Positions 27,233-36,181 of a stretch of DNA of 50,052 nt are shown here, piece after piece. How positions within the stretch are numbered: the stretch's first letter is position 1; each line of letters opens with the position of its first letter. The notes beneath the pieces are model-generated. The model was not told the DNA's origin. It ran no database searches and worked only from the letters and a program-made list of their open reading frames with translations. The position numbers and the translations under genes are program-made. This stretch comes from Campylobacterota bacterium (GTDB lineage: Bacteria; Campylobacterota; Campylobacteria; Campylobacterales; Nitratiruptoraceae): the NCBI GenBank assembly GCA_015494715.1, contig WGAT01000035.1, forward strand, positions 1 through 50,052. Reading direction: 5' to 3'.

Positions 27233-27772
27233 TTACCGGTACTGATGGGTAATAATCTTATTTGGTCGTATCTCTTTGATAATAAGTACTTTGCCATATT
27301 TATCTTTCCCAACGCTCATTTTATATGTCGTATTATGCTCTTTATCTTGCATTACATACTCATTATCGGTTTTTTTATACTTTTTTTGAAAATAGAGATG
27401 AAAAACTTTGGAGAGGATGTAGGGGGTTTGTGGAAGATGGATGGGAGGGAAAGTAGTACCGTCAAAAAGAGCCGAAGTCAGCATGTTCTTTTGGGTGAGG
27501 ATCAAAGAGAAATAGGCTCGGTTATATCGAGCTTGCGGCGTTTTGCTCAAAACCAAAATAGGTACGGCTAATCTGTTGATATAGTCGATACGTAAACAGG
27601 AAAAAGCATACATCATAGTGAGATTCTGATCTTTTTGGAGTTTGTCGAAAAGTTTGTATCCTTTATTGCACACATATGCGTACTTTTTATTTTTATAGGC
27701 TTTGATGAGCGAAGAGATATCCGTAGCGTGGGCTATGAGGAGAAAAGATAGAGATATAAGTATCACTCTCAT
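27233..27772 (-). CDS. Secreted protein of unknown function in the MSHA-like operon
   Basis: I do not recognise this 179-aa protein. It has a signal peptide (MRVILISLSFLLIAHA) and no further membrane segment. The mature part starts with a helical region containing two cysteines (YAYVCNKGYKLF and MYAFSCLRIDY), which may form a disulfide. It ends in a strand-rich basic part (TTYKMSVGKDKYGKVLIIKE). It overlaps the MshN-like gene by four bases and sits 6 bases from mshE, so it is part of the operon. It may be a pilotin-like or assembly factor for the machine, but this is only inferred from position. Confidence 0.7.
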   Translation of the reverse strand: MRVILISLSFLLIAHATDISSLIKAYKNKKYAYVCNKGYKLFDKLQKDQNLTMMYAFSCLRIDYINRLAVPILVLSKTPQARYNRAYFSLILTQKNMLTSALFDGTTFPPIHLPQTPYILSKVFHLYFQKKYKKTDNEYVMQDKEHNTTYKMSVGKDKYGKVLIIKEIRPNKIITHQYR

Positions 27773-28545
27773 TGAAATGTTCCCTTTTGCATTTGAAGAT
27801 AGAGTGCTTGGGCCCTAGGACTTGGATGGTGGAGTAAATAGGCGTATAAAGCGTCCAGTGCCCGTCTTTTATCTCCCATTTTATAGGCTGATTTAGCAAA
27901 AATGATCCAGCTTTTTTCATCCGATTTATCAAATTCGTTGGCTTTGATACTCCATTCCAGCGCTTGTGGGTATTTATGAAGCTCGTAAAATTTTTGAGCT
28001 ATTAATAAAGCGATATTTTTGTTTGGATGGTTTGCAAAAGTTTCTTGTAGCGTTTTTATGTCGCTTTTTTGAGTTTGGATGTGAAGTAGTTTTTTATGCT
28101 GCACTGGAGTTGTTGAAGAAGAGGATTTGGTATACGAGGCCTTTTTTGGCTGAGTCTTTAGGGGGTGGCGAGGAATAGCTTTTGTAGGTTTGGTTGGTGC
28201 ACTAAGATACTTTTCAAACTCTAGATTCGGTAATAAAAGAGGAGCTGCCAAAGAGGTGCAAGAATAGGAAGAATCAGAAGAGGATATTGATGATGATAGA
28301 AAGGATATTTCTTGGGAGAGGGCGCTTTTTTGCATCTGTGGCGATGACTTTGGTTGGGGTGTAGAGGTGGAAGAGGTTGAGGCCTTAGTAGAGTATTTAG
28401 TAGTAGGGGTATTGTGATTGGATAAAGAGTAAGAAAGGATAAGATAGGCTCCCGCAAAGACTATCCCAACTGCTCCCAATTTTTTTATGAATTTTTTGAT
28501 TTTGTATCTTTTCCATCTTTTTTCTAAGAGCTCATATTCATGCAT
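27769..28545 (-). CDS. MshN-like membrane-anchored TPR protein
   Basis: The 258-aa product has a cytoplasmic N-terminus with basic residues and one membrane helix (about 24-43, VGIVFAGAYLILSYSL). A long low-complexity Ser/Thr/Pro linker (about 45-140) is followed by a C-terminal TPR-like part (about 165-258) with ALLIAQKFYELHKYPQALEW and KMGDKRRALDALYAYLL. This layout and its place between the MshM-like ATPase and MshE match MshN of the Vibrio MSHA locus. The Ser/Pro linker probably spans the periplasm. Sequence similarity to MshN could not be tested. Confidence 0.65.
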   Translation of the reverse strand: MHEYELLEKRWKRYKIKKFIKKLGAVGIVFAGAYLILSYSLSNHNTPTTKYSTKASTSSTSTPQPKSSPQMQKSALSQEISFLSSSISSSDSSYSCTSLAAPLLLPNLEFEKYLSAPTKPTKAIPRHPLKTQPKKASYTKSSSSTTPVQHKKLLHIQTQKSDIKTLQETFANHPNKNIALLIAQKFYELHKYPQALEWSIKANEFDKSDEKSWIIFAKSAYKMGDKRRALDALYAYLLHHPSPRAQALYLQMQKGTFQ

Positions 28546-29308
28546 CGATATATCCCATATAAATAGCGCACATCTCTAAAAATTTTTTTTGTATCTTTTT
28601 GGATTGGACTTTGGTGGGGTGGTGGATATCGTAAAACTCCAAAATATCAAAAAGATTATATAAAAATTTATTGGTTTGGCGAAAATTCCCTTTTGTATAT
28701 CGGTAGATAAAAGAGGATCTTTTTTGATCAAAGCGTTGGGCTAGGTCTACGAGTCTGGCGTTTAAGAGTTTTTTTTGAATGTATATCTGAAATTCTGGGA
28801 GTTTTGGTTCTTGCATTTTGATCTCTTTGAAAATACGGGTCTTAAAGTGCTCTTTTGCCGTGAGCTCCTCTTCTTCGTTATGATGTAAAGAGAGCAAAAA
28901 ACTTAGCTTTTGCGTGTCGCTGAGTATGCGTATTATCTCCAGCGTATCGCTTGTGTAAAGTTGCGCTTCGTCTAACAAAAAGATATGGTGTTCGTCAAGC
29001 TCTTCGATTGTATCAAGCAGATCCATATCTTTTTGTATTCCTAAACTTTTTTTAATATCTTTTTCAAAAGTAAGAGGAGAAGTAAGCAGATGGACGTTTT
29101 TTTGTTCCGTTGTTTTTGTAAAATGGCGAAGTAAAAAGGTTTTGCCAACGCCCGGTGGTCCATATAAGATGGCTAGCCTAAAAGGTTTTTGTACCAGATC
29201 GTTGAGCTCTTGTAGGTAGCTAAGATTGGATTCAAAAGTGATAAATCCGCTCTCTTGCGTCTCCAAAAAAGCCTCTTTAGCTTCGTGGTAGATACTTTTA
29301 TTTTTCAT
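28538..29308 (-). CDS. mshM: MshM/ExeA-like AAA ATPase
   Basis: ExeA/MshM ATPases help place the secretin in the cell wall. The 256-aa product (from MKNKSIYHEAKEAF) has Walker A LYGPPGVGKTFLLRHF (about 50-65) and Walker B HIFLLDEAQLYT (about 107-118). ExeA-type segments are ILSDTQKLSFLLSLH and YTKGNFRQTNKFLYNL. No peptidoglycan-binding domain is fused. The frame is open to a TTG seven codons upstream without a ribosome site, so I prefer the ATG ending at 29308. It overlaps mshL by 11 bases and the MshN-like gene by 8. Confidence 0.82.
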   Translation of the reverse strand: MKNKSIYHEAKEAFLETQESGFITFESNLSYLQELNDLVQKPFRLAILYGPPGVGKTFLLRHFTKTTEQKNVHLLTSPLTFEKDIKKSLGIQKDMDLLDTIEELDEHHIFLLDEAQLYTSDTLEIIRILSDTQKLSFLLSLHHNEEEELTAKEHFKTRIFKEIKMQEPKLPEFQIYIQKKLLNARLVDLAQRFDQKRSSFIYRYTKGNFRQTNKFLYNLFDILEFYDIHHPTKVQSKKIQKKFLEMCAIYMGYIDA

Positions 29309-30785
29309 TGGGCAATTTTTTATATCCAAAGTCTTTTAGGCTCAAGCTTGAGGTATCTCCATCAACGATACGCGGTCGCAAAATAAATACCAACTCAAAT
29401 CTTTTATTATCGCTCTTTTTACTTTTGAAAAGATTGCCAAAGATAGGGATGTCTTTGAGAATGGGGACGCCGTTGATCATAAAATTTTTAGTGTTTGAGA
29501 TAAGACCTCCAAGGATGAGCGTAGCTCCATTTTTTACTTTTACGACCGTAGATATTTTCTTCTCCGTGGTATCTGGGGCTATTTCACGAAAACCTTTTTG
29601 GTTCATCTTATCCAGTTCCTCTGGATTGCGAAGCTCGGAGATAGATGGATTGATACGCAAGATAATATCGTTGTCTTTCGTGATTTCTGGGGTGATATTG
29701 AGTAAAATCCCAACAAAGATGGAAGAGGGCGTATAAGCGACCTCTCCGGGATTGTTGTTGCTGCTAATAGTGATTTGTGTAGGGACATTATAGTTAAACG
29801 TATCCCCTATCGTGATGATAGCTGGCTGATTGTTCAGAGTGAGTACTTTTGGATTGGAGAGTGTGATGACATTGCCATTTTGCTGTAAAAAGTTGATAAT
29901 GCCGGCAAGATGCAAAGATGTATTGATAATCGCCGTAGCGGTGGAGGTATAGCTAAGATTTTTAAAATTTGTACCCGTCCCTACGCTTTGGTACTGGTAG
30001 AGCGGATTGGTTGGTACAAACTTTCCGGTGCCGTCGTAGTCCCCATTGAGCAACAGATTAAAACGGCTCCAGTCAATGCCTGTAGTAGCATTTTTGTTTA
30101 GTACGACCGCTAAAATGGAGACATCGATCAAAACCTCTTTATGGAGCCTGCTTTCTATACTTTCTATGTAGCGTTTGACCCTATCGATCTGTTTTTTTGT
30201 GGCCGTTACGGTAATAAGACCGGCGTTTGCGTTGACGATAGGGGGAGGTGCTTTGTATTCATCCTCTGGACGGTTGATAATATTGGCAATCTCTTTAGGG
30301 ATTTTGCTCCAAAAATCAAACTCGTCCGTCGCTTGGATTTTATTGATATCCCGTCCTTGGCGAGCTGTTTGGCCATTGCCGTTGTTACCCCCTACGCTCA
30401 CATCCACAGAGGCGTCGGTAGTCGTTTCGCTTTTTCGTTTTGTGATGATATAGTCGAGCCGAAAGGTTTTTGTGATGAGATAGCGTATCTTAAGAATATT
30501 GCCATCAAGTGTGTAGTTGAGGTTGTGTTCATCTAGTAAAATATGTAAAAGATCTGTGAGGGTCACGTTTTTAAGATTGAGTCGGCCAAGGGGGGAGTGG
30601 AGTTTTCTTTTGGCGTATTTGTCTTTGACAAGCACGGTAAAACCGCACTCATCGGCCAAATTATTGATATACTCGCCAATTGTTATCCCGGGGACGCTTT
30701 GGATGGTAAAGAGTTTTGTACGACAATCTTCTTGAGCTATGCTAAAAAGCGCAAGAAGAAGTAGCGTCACGAAAATTTTTTTCAT
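29298..30785 (-). CDS. mshL: MshL-like secretin
   Basis: Secretins form the outer-membrane ring through which a pilus or secreted substrate passes. The 495-aa product has a signal peptide (to about residue 17) and a secretin N-terminal domain with IQSVPGITIGEYINNLADEC and LTDLLHILLDEHNLNYTL. A Gly/Asn-rich linker with QTARQG follows, then a beta domain with ANAGLITVTATKKQIDRVKR. The C-terminal secretin core includes TLSNPKVLTLNNQPAII, GATLILGGLISNTK, GVPILKDIPIFGNLFKS and ELVFILRPRIV. The match to the secretin family is clear. MshL is chosen because of gene order. Confidence 0.92.
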   Translation of the reverse strand: MKKIFVTLLLLALFSIAQEDCRTKLFTIQSVPGITIGEYINNLADECGFTVLVKDKYAKRKLHSPLGRLNLKNVTLTDLLHILLDEHNLNYTLDGNILKIRYLITKTFRLDYIITKRKSETTTDASVDVSVGGNNGNGQTARQGRDINKIQATDEFDFWSKIPKEIANIINRPEDEYKAPPPIVNANAGLITVTATKKQIDRVKRYIESIESRLHKEVLIDVSILAVVLNKNATTGIDWSRFNLLLNGDYDGTGKFVPTNPLYQYQSVGTGTNFKNLSYTSTATAIINTSLHLAGIINFLQQNGNVITLSNPKVLTLNNQPAIITIGDTFNYNVPTQITISSNNNPGEVAYTPSSIFVGILLNITPEITKDNDIILRINPSISELRNPEELDKMNQKGFREIAPDTTEKKISTVVKVKNGATLILGGLISNTKNFMINGVPILKDIPIFGNLFKSKKSDNKRFELVFILRPRIVDGDTSSLSLKDFGYKKLPNEK

Positions 30786-31219
30786 TTTTTTCTCCCCTCA
30801 GATATCTGAAACAAAGAGCGTTTGCGTTTATGTTTATGTAAAAACAATCGAAGCTGTTTGCCCTTGGCCCTCAGTAGGACAAAGGCTCGATTGGGATCGA
30901 TATAGGTGAGCCAGTACGAGCCTATTTTGTCCCCAATTTTATACCATCGACCATTAATTTTAGCTCTATTATCAAAAATAGAAAGCAATCGAAGAGTAAA
31001 TTTTTTTCTTTTCATTTTGATAATTTTTTGTTTAATAACGATTTTTTTGAGAGTTCGTTGGTCGATAAATGGGTTTTTGAGTTTGGCTATTTGCTCTTTT
31101 GTTAGTCCATGGCGGGGTATCTTGATCTTTTCTATGAGTTTGTCGATATCTTCAAATTGGTTGTTTGCCGATAATGTTAAAATACAGCCAAAAAGAGCGA
31201 TTAGTAGTTTATGCCCCAT
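30782..31219 (-). CDS. MshK/PilP-like small secreted protein
   Basis: The 145-aa product has a signal peptide (MGHKLLIALFGCILTLSANN), and the rest is basic. LRLLSIFDNRAKINGRWYKI and KIGSYWLTYIDPNRAFVLLR resemble the short beta fold of MshK/PilP/GspC homology-region proteins, which link the inner-membrane platform to the secretin. It lies between the MshJ-like and mshL genes, overlapping mshJ by 19 bases and mshL by 4. Assignment rests on size, fold hints and position. Confidence 0.65.
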   Translation of the reverse strand: MGHKLLIALFGCILTLSANNQFEDIDKLIEKIKIPRHGLTKEQIAKLKNPFIDQRTLKKIVIKQKIIKMKRKKFTLRLLSIFDNRAKINGRWYKIGDKIGSYWLTYIDPNRAFVLLRAKGKQLRLFLHKHKRKRSLFQISEGRKK

Positions 31220-31833
31220 ACCGATACCTTGAATATTGTTTCTAATGGATTTTTGTTCAAAATAGAGAGCTCGTAGACATCTACTACCAAATCGCTTTGC
31301 TCTATATCGTTGATATAAGAGATCAAATTTTTAAAATCGCCGTTACAAGAGATCTCAACCTCCAAAACATGACCGAAGTTTTTGGTCACATCCAAAAAGT
31401 TATTTAGTATATAGTTGATTTCTACTCTATTTTTTGCCGCTTTTTGTGTCAAAGAGTTTAAAAACTGAGCCCACTTTTTTTTGTTATATAAAAGATAAGA
31501 GAGTTCTCGTATTTTACGATCCAGATACTCCTCTTTTGCTTTGATGTAGTGAAAATGTTTTTTAAGCTCTTGGATCGTTTTGGTGTACTGCTTTATGTAA
31601 TAGGTGGAGTCCCCGTTGAGCGACATAGCGCGAATATAGGCTTTGTCTGCATTGATTTTGTTCTCAATTGCCTCTTTTTTGGCTTTAGCCTCTTTCAGAA
31701 TTCTTTCGCTCCAAGGGAAAAGGTATTGATATACAAGAGCCATAATGCCTAAAAATATGGAGGCGTTGATAAGGAGTATCTCCGTTTTTTGTCTCTTTGC
31801 AAAAAGATCGTCCAGTTTTTTTAAAAGTGTCAT
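31201..31833 (-). CDS. MshJ/PilO-like inner-membrane protein
   Basis: The 210-aa product has one membrane helix (about 21-38, LLINASIFLGIMALVYQYLF), then a coiled coil (about 45-110), and a C-terminal ferredoxin-like half with LEVEISCNGDFKNLISYIND. This is the build of PilO/MshJ, which pairs with the PilN-like part of the neighbouring protein to form the alignment complex. Its start overlaps the MshI-like gene by four bases. Confidence 0.75.
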   Translation of the reverse strand: MTLLKKLDDLFAKRQKTEILLINASIFLGIMALVYQYLFPWSERILKEAKAKKEAIENKINADKAYIRAMSLNGDSTYYIKQYTKTIQELKKHFHYIKAKEEYLDRKIRELSYLLYNKKKWAQFLNSLTQKAAKNRVEINYILNNFLDVTKNFGHVLEVEISCNGDFKNLISYINDIEQSDLVVDVYELSILNKNPLETIFKVSVWGINY

Positions 31834-33347
31834 TTATGTTGGACCTCTATAGTTGAGTAGTAGACACTGCTGTTAGGATCTGTTTTGTTGATCTCCTTGG
31901 TCGATACGTCGTAGATCTTATATTTATTATCGTAAATATATTTAATAAATTTTGTGATCTGTTTCTCATCGACAGCTGTGACATTAAAATCAAAACGTTT
32001 TTGATGATTTGCTATTTGCGTCGTTTTGATCTTGTATTTGACCAAATCTTGGCTCAAGTCGGCGATGGTGACTCCTTTCATTATGTAGTTGACTTTTTTA
32101 TCGTAAATAGCTTGAAGGATTTTTTCCCTTTTTTTTAGACCTTTCTCTTTTTTGGCTATGAGTGTTTGGAGTTTTTGCGTCTCTTTTTTAAGATGATTGA
32201 TCTGTGTTTGTAGGGCCACTCTTTGGGCATGGATTTTAGGATACTCCCTTTGTAAAAGGATTGTATCGTATTTTGTTTTGTACGCTAAAAAGATGTTGTA
32301 CAGAGGGTACAAAGAAGAGAGTATGATACTGCCTAAAAGAGCGATTAAGAATTTACCGCTGGGACGCTCTAAAAAAGGAGGTGGCCGTTGGAAAATGGTA
32401 AGATTTGGGTATTCGATTTTATTTAAAACTATCTCTTTGGCCGCTAAAGCCATAAGAAAGTGGAGATCTTCGATATAAGGATCTTGGGCTTTAATCCCGT
32501 AATCAAAAAGAAAATCGTATGCCTCTTGAGCGAGATATGTTTGAGAATACTCTTCTATACCTTTAATAAAGCCGATTTCTGAGCTTATAAAGATCTTGTC
32601 AATCATATCGATATTGTTTGCCCTCTTGGCATAGATCAAAATATCGTTTATATGCATAAATATTTCACTAAAGACTTGCATATAGTATTGTAATTCATCA
32701 AGATCTTCCAATTTTAATCCACTTTTTGCCAAATTTTGCATCACCTCCTCAACCTTTACCTCTTGACCCTTGAGCTCGCTAAGACGCTGGGCTATGTCGT
32801 TAAAAGAGTATTTCATGGATTTGGCGTAAAGAAGATATCCTTCATTATAAATAGCTAAAAAAGCGTCGTCCTTTTGAAAATAGATAAAAAGATGGATTTC
32901 ATCTTTTGGCAAAATTTCTTGATTGTAGAGTGGTCGGAAAAGAAGGGGAGCGGGAATTATGGTGTCAATATATGGGATTTGGCGTATAGTTTGGGCAAAA
33001 ATCTCTCGGACTAAAGCGGGTTCGGTGACAAATATTTGAAATGTGCGCTCTTTTTTGTGGGCGGGTGAGGGAATTTCGTAGTATCGAATGATATATTCAA
33101 TCGTTTGGTCTAAATCGAGTTCTTCATAAACTCGCAGCTCTATTGTATCAGCAAGATCTTCGGGAGGAATATTTTTACTGATTTCAAGGCTCGTAAAGAT
33201 AAAGTCCTTTGTTTCTAAAAAGGAGATATAATAGTTTCTTGGTGAAAACTTAGGAGAAAATCTTTTGAGGCTTTCATTTTCATAAAGGAAAAAGGTATTA
33301 TTATATGGATTAATTGTGACAAATCTACTAAACTGCTCTTTTTTCAT
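31830..33347 (-). CDS. MshI-like protein (PilM-like plus PilN-like parts)
   Basis: This 505-aa protein is the first gene of the minus-strand pilus operon. Residues 1 to about 300 look like a PilM/actin-like cytoplasmic domain, with FVTEPALVREIFAQTIRQI, IPAPLLFRPLY and FIYFQKDDAFLAIYNEGYLL. A membrane helix lies near 340-358 (IALLGSIILSSLYPLYNIFL). A coiled coil and a PilN-like C-terminal domain follow. In Pseudomonas PilM and PilN are separate genes, while Vibrio MshI is closer to this fused form. A probable -10 (TAAAAT) lies 27 bases upstream. Confidence 0.7.
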   Translation of the reverse strand: MKKEQFSRFVTINPYNNTFFLYENESLKRFSPKFSPRNYYISFLETKDFIFTSLEISKNIPPEDLADTIELRVYEELDLDQTIEYIIRYYEIPSPAHKKERTFQIFVTEPALVREIFAQTIRQIPYIDTIIPAPLLFRPLYNQEILPKDEIHLFIYFQKDDAFLAIYNEGYLLYAKSMKYSFNDIAQRLSELKGQEVKVEEVMQNLAKSGLKLEDLDELQYYMQVFSEIFMHINDILIYAKRANNIDMIDKIFISSEIGFIKGIEEYSQTYLAQEAYDFLFDYGIKAQDPYIEDLHFLMALAAKEIVLNKIEYPNLTIFQRPPPFLERPSGKFLIALLGSIILSSLYPLYNIFLAYKTKYDTILLQREYPKIHAQRVALQTQINHLKKETQKLQTLIAKKEKGLKKREKILQAIYDKKVNYIMKGVTIADLSQDLVKYKIKTTQIANHQKRFDFNVTAVDEKQITKFIKYIYDNKYKIYDVSTKEINKTDPNSSVYYSTIEVQHK

Positions 33348-33374
33348 TGATGACCATTTCCCTAATTTAGAATA

Positions 33375-33380
33375 ATTTTA
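33375..33380 (-). promoter_or_regulatory. -10 element TAAAAT of the MSHA-like operon
   Basis: On the minus strand TAAAAT (context GTTAAAATTATT) ends 27 bases before the MshI-like start codon, in the 70-base gap after era. No clear -35 is present. It is the likely promoter of the nine-gene operon. Confidence 0.4.
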
Positions 33381-33417
33381 ACATACCAATCTTAATTGAT
33401 GCCATGAATTGGCCGAT

Positions 33418-34302
33418 TTAGAAGATATATCCTATTTTTTCCATCTCTTTTTTACTTTTTGTCCATCCTTTTTTGACCACGACGAAAAGATGTAAAAATA
33501 TTTTTTTACCGCTAAACTCTTCTAAAAGTTTTCTGGCATCTTTTCCGATTCGTTTGATGGTTTCGCCTCCTTTGCCTATGATGATCCCTTTTTGTGAGGG
33601 TTTTTCTACTACAATCATTGCATACACTTTGTCCATTGTGGGAGTCTCTTCTATTTTTTCTATAATTACATCCGTTTCGTAAGGAATCTCGTCGCTGAGA
33701 TTTTCAAAAATCGCTTCTCTAATGAGTTCTTTGTAGATATCTCGTATATTTTCGGTAGTAAGCAGTTCGGGGTCGTAATAGTAGGGGTGTTCGGGAAGAT
33801 ATTGGATAATGGCGTCAAGCAGCTCCTCTTTGCCGATGTTTTTCTTTACCGATACGGGTACGAGCTCTAAAAATTTATCTTGATATTTTTGATACTCGGC
33901 AATCTTTTTTAAAAGCTCCTCATTGCTTACCGTATCTATCTTGGTGAGTACCAAAATATGGGGGCGGTTCTTGGCAAGCTGTAAAAATTTTTCATAATGG
34001 GTGATCGGATCGGTCACCGGGGCCAAAAAAAGGATGAGATCGCAATCGCCAATCGCTTTGAGTGCTTCTTCGAGCATAAATTTATTAAGCAGCCGCTCCT
34101 TTTCGTGTAACCCGGGTGTATCGATAAAGATGATTTGGGCGTTTTTGTACATTACGATTGCGTAAAGCCGTTTTCTCGTAGCTTGTGCTTTATGGCTTAC
34201 CATGGCGATCTTTTCGCCAAGGAGCCAGTTGAGTAGGGTGCTTTTACCGGCATTTGGTCGCCCGATGAGGGCCACATATCCGGCTTTAGTGGTGTGAGGC
34301 AT
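33418..34302 (-). CDS. era: GTPase Era
   Basis: Era is an essential GTPase that binds 16S rRNA near its 3' end during 30S assembly. The 294-aa product shows G1 GRPNAGKSTLLN, G3 IFIDTPGLHEKE, G4 VLTKIDTVS and a C-terminal KH domain with GIIIGKGGETIKRIGKDARK. The N-terminus (MPHTTKAGYVALIGRPN) is normal. It lies 8 bases after hslU in the same direction, the end of the argG-rplI-hslV-hslU-era run seen in Campylobacterota. Confidence 0.97.
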   Translation of the reverse strand: MPHTTKAGYVALIGRPNAGKSTLLNWLLGEKIAMVSHKAQATRKRLYAIVMYKNAQIIFIDTPGLHEKERLLNKFMLEEALKAIGDCDLILFLAPVTDPITHYEKFLQLAKNRPHILVLTKIDTVSNEELLKKIAEYQKYQDKFLELVPVSVKKNIGKEELLDAIIQYLPEHPYYYDPELLTTENIRDIYKELIREAIFENLSDEIPYETDVIIEKIEETPTMDKVYAMIVVEKPSQKGIIIGKGGETIKRIGKDARKLLEEFSGKKIFLHLFVVVKKGWTKSKKEMEKIGYIF

Positions 34303-34310
34303 TCGTATCC

Positions 34311-35642
34311 TTATAAGATATATTTGGCCAAATCTTCGTTTTCTATCACTTCTCCTAGGCGTTTATCTACATAGGCTTTATCGATTGTGATAGTCTCACC
34401 TTTATGTTCATCTGCTTCAAAACTTATATCTTCGAGCAGATTTTCCACGACCGTATGCAAACGTCTCGCGCCGATATCTTCGATCTTTTGGTTGGCACTG
34501 TGGGCATATTTGGCGATAGCCCGCAAAGCTTCGTCGCTAAATTCCAATTTGACGCCCTCTACGCCAAGCAGGGCTTGATACTGTTTGATCAGCGAATTTT
34601 TGGTCATCGTAAGGATTTTGTATAAAGCCTCTTCGTCCAAAGAGTCCAGCTCCACCCTAAGAGGAAATCGTCCTTGGAGTTCTGGTATCAAATCGCTTGG
34701 TTTGCTCAGATGAAAAGCGCCGGCGGCAATGAAAAGGATATGGTCAGTTTTAACGGGACCCCATTTTGTGCTGACGGTACTCCCCTCTACGATAGGGAGG
34801 AGATCTCGCTGTACTCCTTCTTTGCTTGGGTCTTGACGACCTTGGGAGGAGCTAGAAACGGCTACCTTATCGATCTCGTCAATAAAAATGATCCCTTCTT
34901 CTTGCGCTTTTTGGAGTGCTTCTTGTTTGATCTGTTCCATATCGAGCAGATTTTCGCTCGCTTCGTTTTTGAGCAGCTCCTTGGCCTCCTTAACTGTGAC
35001 CTCTTTTTTGATCCGCTCTTTGTTCAGACCAAGAGTAAAAATTTTGGTGATGGACTCTTGTGCTTTGGCCAATTCTGGTGGAAGATTGCTATCATCAAGA
35101 CTCAGGCTGTTTTTGGGTAATTCTATTTCGATTTTGAGCTCGTCTAGCTCTCCATCCAAGAGCCGTTTTTTCATCTTCTCAAAACTCTTTTGATACTCCG
35201 CTTTTTTCTCTTCACTGGCCATTTTAGGTAGAGGCGGTAGGAGTTTTTCTAAAATTTTTTTAGTCACATACTCTTCGATCGCCTCTTTGTTACGTTCTTT
35301 ATGGATCTCTTTGACCAAAACCAGTGCGTTAGCTACCAGGTCTCGCACCATCGACTCCACATCTCGTCCTACGAAGCCCACTTCTGTGTATTTGCTCGCC
35401 TCCACTTTGACAAAAGGAAGATCCAAAGATTTGGCCAGCCGCCTGGCGATTTCGGTCTTACCTACTCCTGTACTTCCTATCATCAAGATATTTTTGGGTG
35501 TGATCTCATCTTGAAGCTCTTTTGGTAGTTTCATTCGTCGATATCGGTTACGAAGAGCGATAGCGATCACTTTTTTAGCTTCTTTTTGGCCAATGATATA
35601 CTCATCCAGATACTCCACGATCTGTTTTGGTGTTAGATCCAT
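34311..35642 (-). CDS. hslU: HslU, ATPase subunit of the HslUV protease
   Basis: HslU unfolds substrates and feeds them to HslV. The 443-aa product from [19 protein letters not shown] has the Walker A MIGSTGVGKTEIARRLA, the pore loop region KYTEVGFVGRDVESMVRDL, the intermediate I-domain (about 130-240), Walker B GIIFIDEIDKVA and the sensor region ELQGRFPLRVEL. The frame extends upstream 16 codons. The ATG ending at 35642 overlaps the hslV stop (TGATG), has GGAG nearby, and gives the usual length. Confidence 0.96.
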   Translation of the reverse strand: MDLTPKQIVEYLDEYIIGQKEAKKVIAIALRNRYRRMKLPKELQDEITPKNILMIGSTGVGKTEIARRLAKSLDLPFVKVEASKYTEVGFVGRDVESMVRDLVANALVLVKEIHKERNKEAIEEYVTKKILEKLLPPLPKMASEEKKAEYQKSFEKMKKRLLDGELDELKIEIELPKNSLSLDDSNLPPELAKAQESITKIFTLGLNKERIKKEVTVKEAKELLKNEASENLLDMEQIKQEALQKAQEEGIIFIDEIDKVAVSSSSQGRQDPSKEGVQRDLLPIVEGSTVSTKWGPVKTDHILFIAAGAFHLSKPSDLIPELQGRFPLRVELDSLDEEALYKILTMTKNSLIKQYQALLGVEGVKLEFSDEALRAIAKYAHSANQKIEDIGARRLHTVVENLLEDISFEADEHKGETITIDKAYVDKRLGEVIENEDLAKYIL

Positions 35643-36181
35643 CACTCCTCCAGACTTAAAAGCTTGATATTGTCGTTTGTGTAGATACAAAGTTCCGCAG
35701 CGATTTTTAAAGACTCTTTTACGAGCGATTTTGCGTCGAGATCTGCGTGTTTATTCAAAGCTCTAGCGGCGCTTAAAGCAAAATTTCCGCCACTTCCAAT
35801 AGCCGCTATTTGGCCATCTTCTGGCTCCACTACGTCGCCGTTGCCGCTGAGGATAAAAATATTTTTGGTGTTAAGTACGATCATCATCGCTTCGAGGCGC
35901 CTGAGATAGCGATCCTTTCGCCACTCTTTGGAAAATTCGATGACGCTTTTGAGCAGATCCCCTTTTTTATTCTCCAAAATATTTTCAAACATATCAAAAA
36001 GATTGAAAGCATCGGCGGTACTGCCGGCAAAGCCGGCTAAAATCTTGCCATTGTAAAGGGTCCGGATTTTAGTGGCGTTGCCTTTGAGCACGGTATTGCC
36101 AAATGTTACTTGGCCATCGCCTCCGATGACGGCGATACCATCACCTTTGTAGCCAAGTATCGTGGTAGCTTCGAACATCAT
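35642..36181 (-). CDS. hslV: HslV, peptidase subunit of the HslUV protease
   Basis: HslV is a proteasome-like threonine peptidase. The 179-aa product has [40 protein letters not shown] and [18 protein letters not shown], all family typical. In most HslV the catalytic Thr follows the initiator Met; here the TT pair is preceded by FEA after one or two Met. Activation would therefore need extra N-terminal trimming. Two adjacent ATG codons are possible starts. The gene overlaps both rplI and hslU, so the three are translated as a coupled set. Confidence 0.95.
   Translation of the reverse strand: MMFEATTILGYKGDGIAVIGGDGQVTFGNTVLKGNATKIRTLYNGKILAGFAGSTADAFNLFDMFENILENKKGDLLKSVIEFSKEWRKDRYLRRLEAMMIVLNTKNIFILSGNGDVVEPEDGQIAAIGSGGNFALSAARALNKHADLDAKSLVKESLKIAAELCIYTNDNIKLLSLEE

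Noticed and set aside
35643-35690. Longer N-terminus for hslU
   Set aside because: The extra residues are read out of the hslV end and are absent from the family. TGATG coupling at 35640-35644 explains the start.
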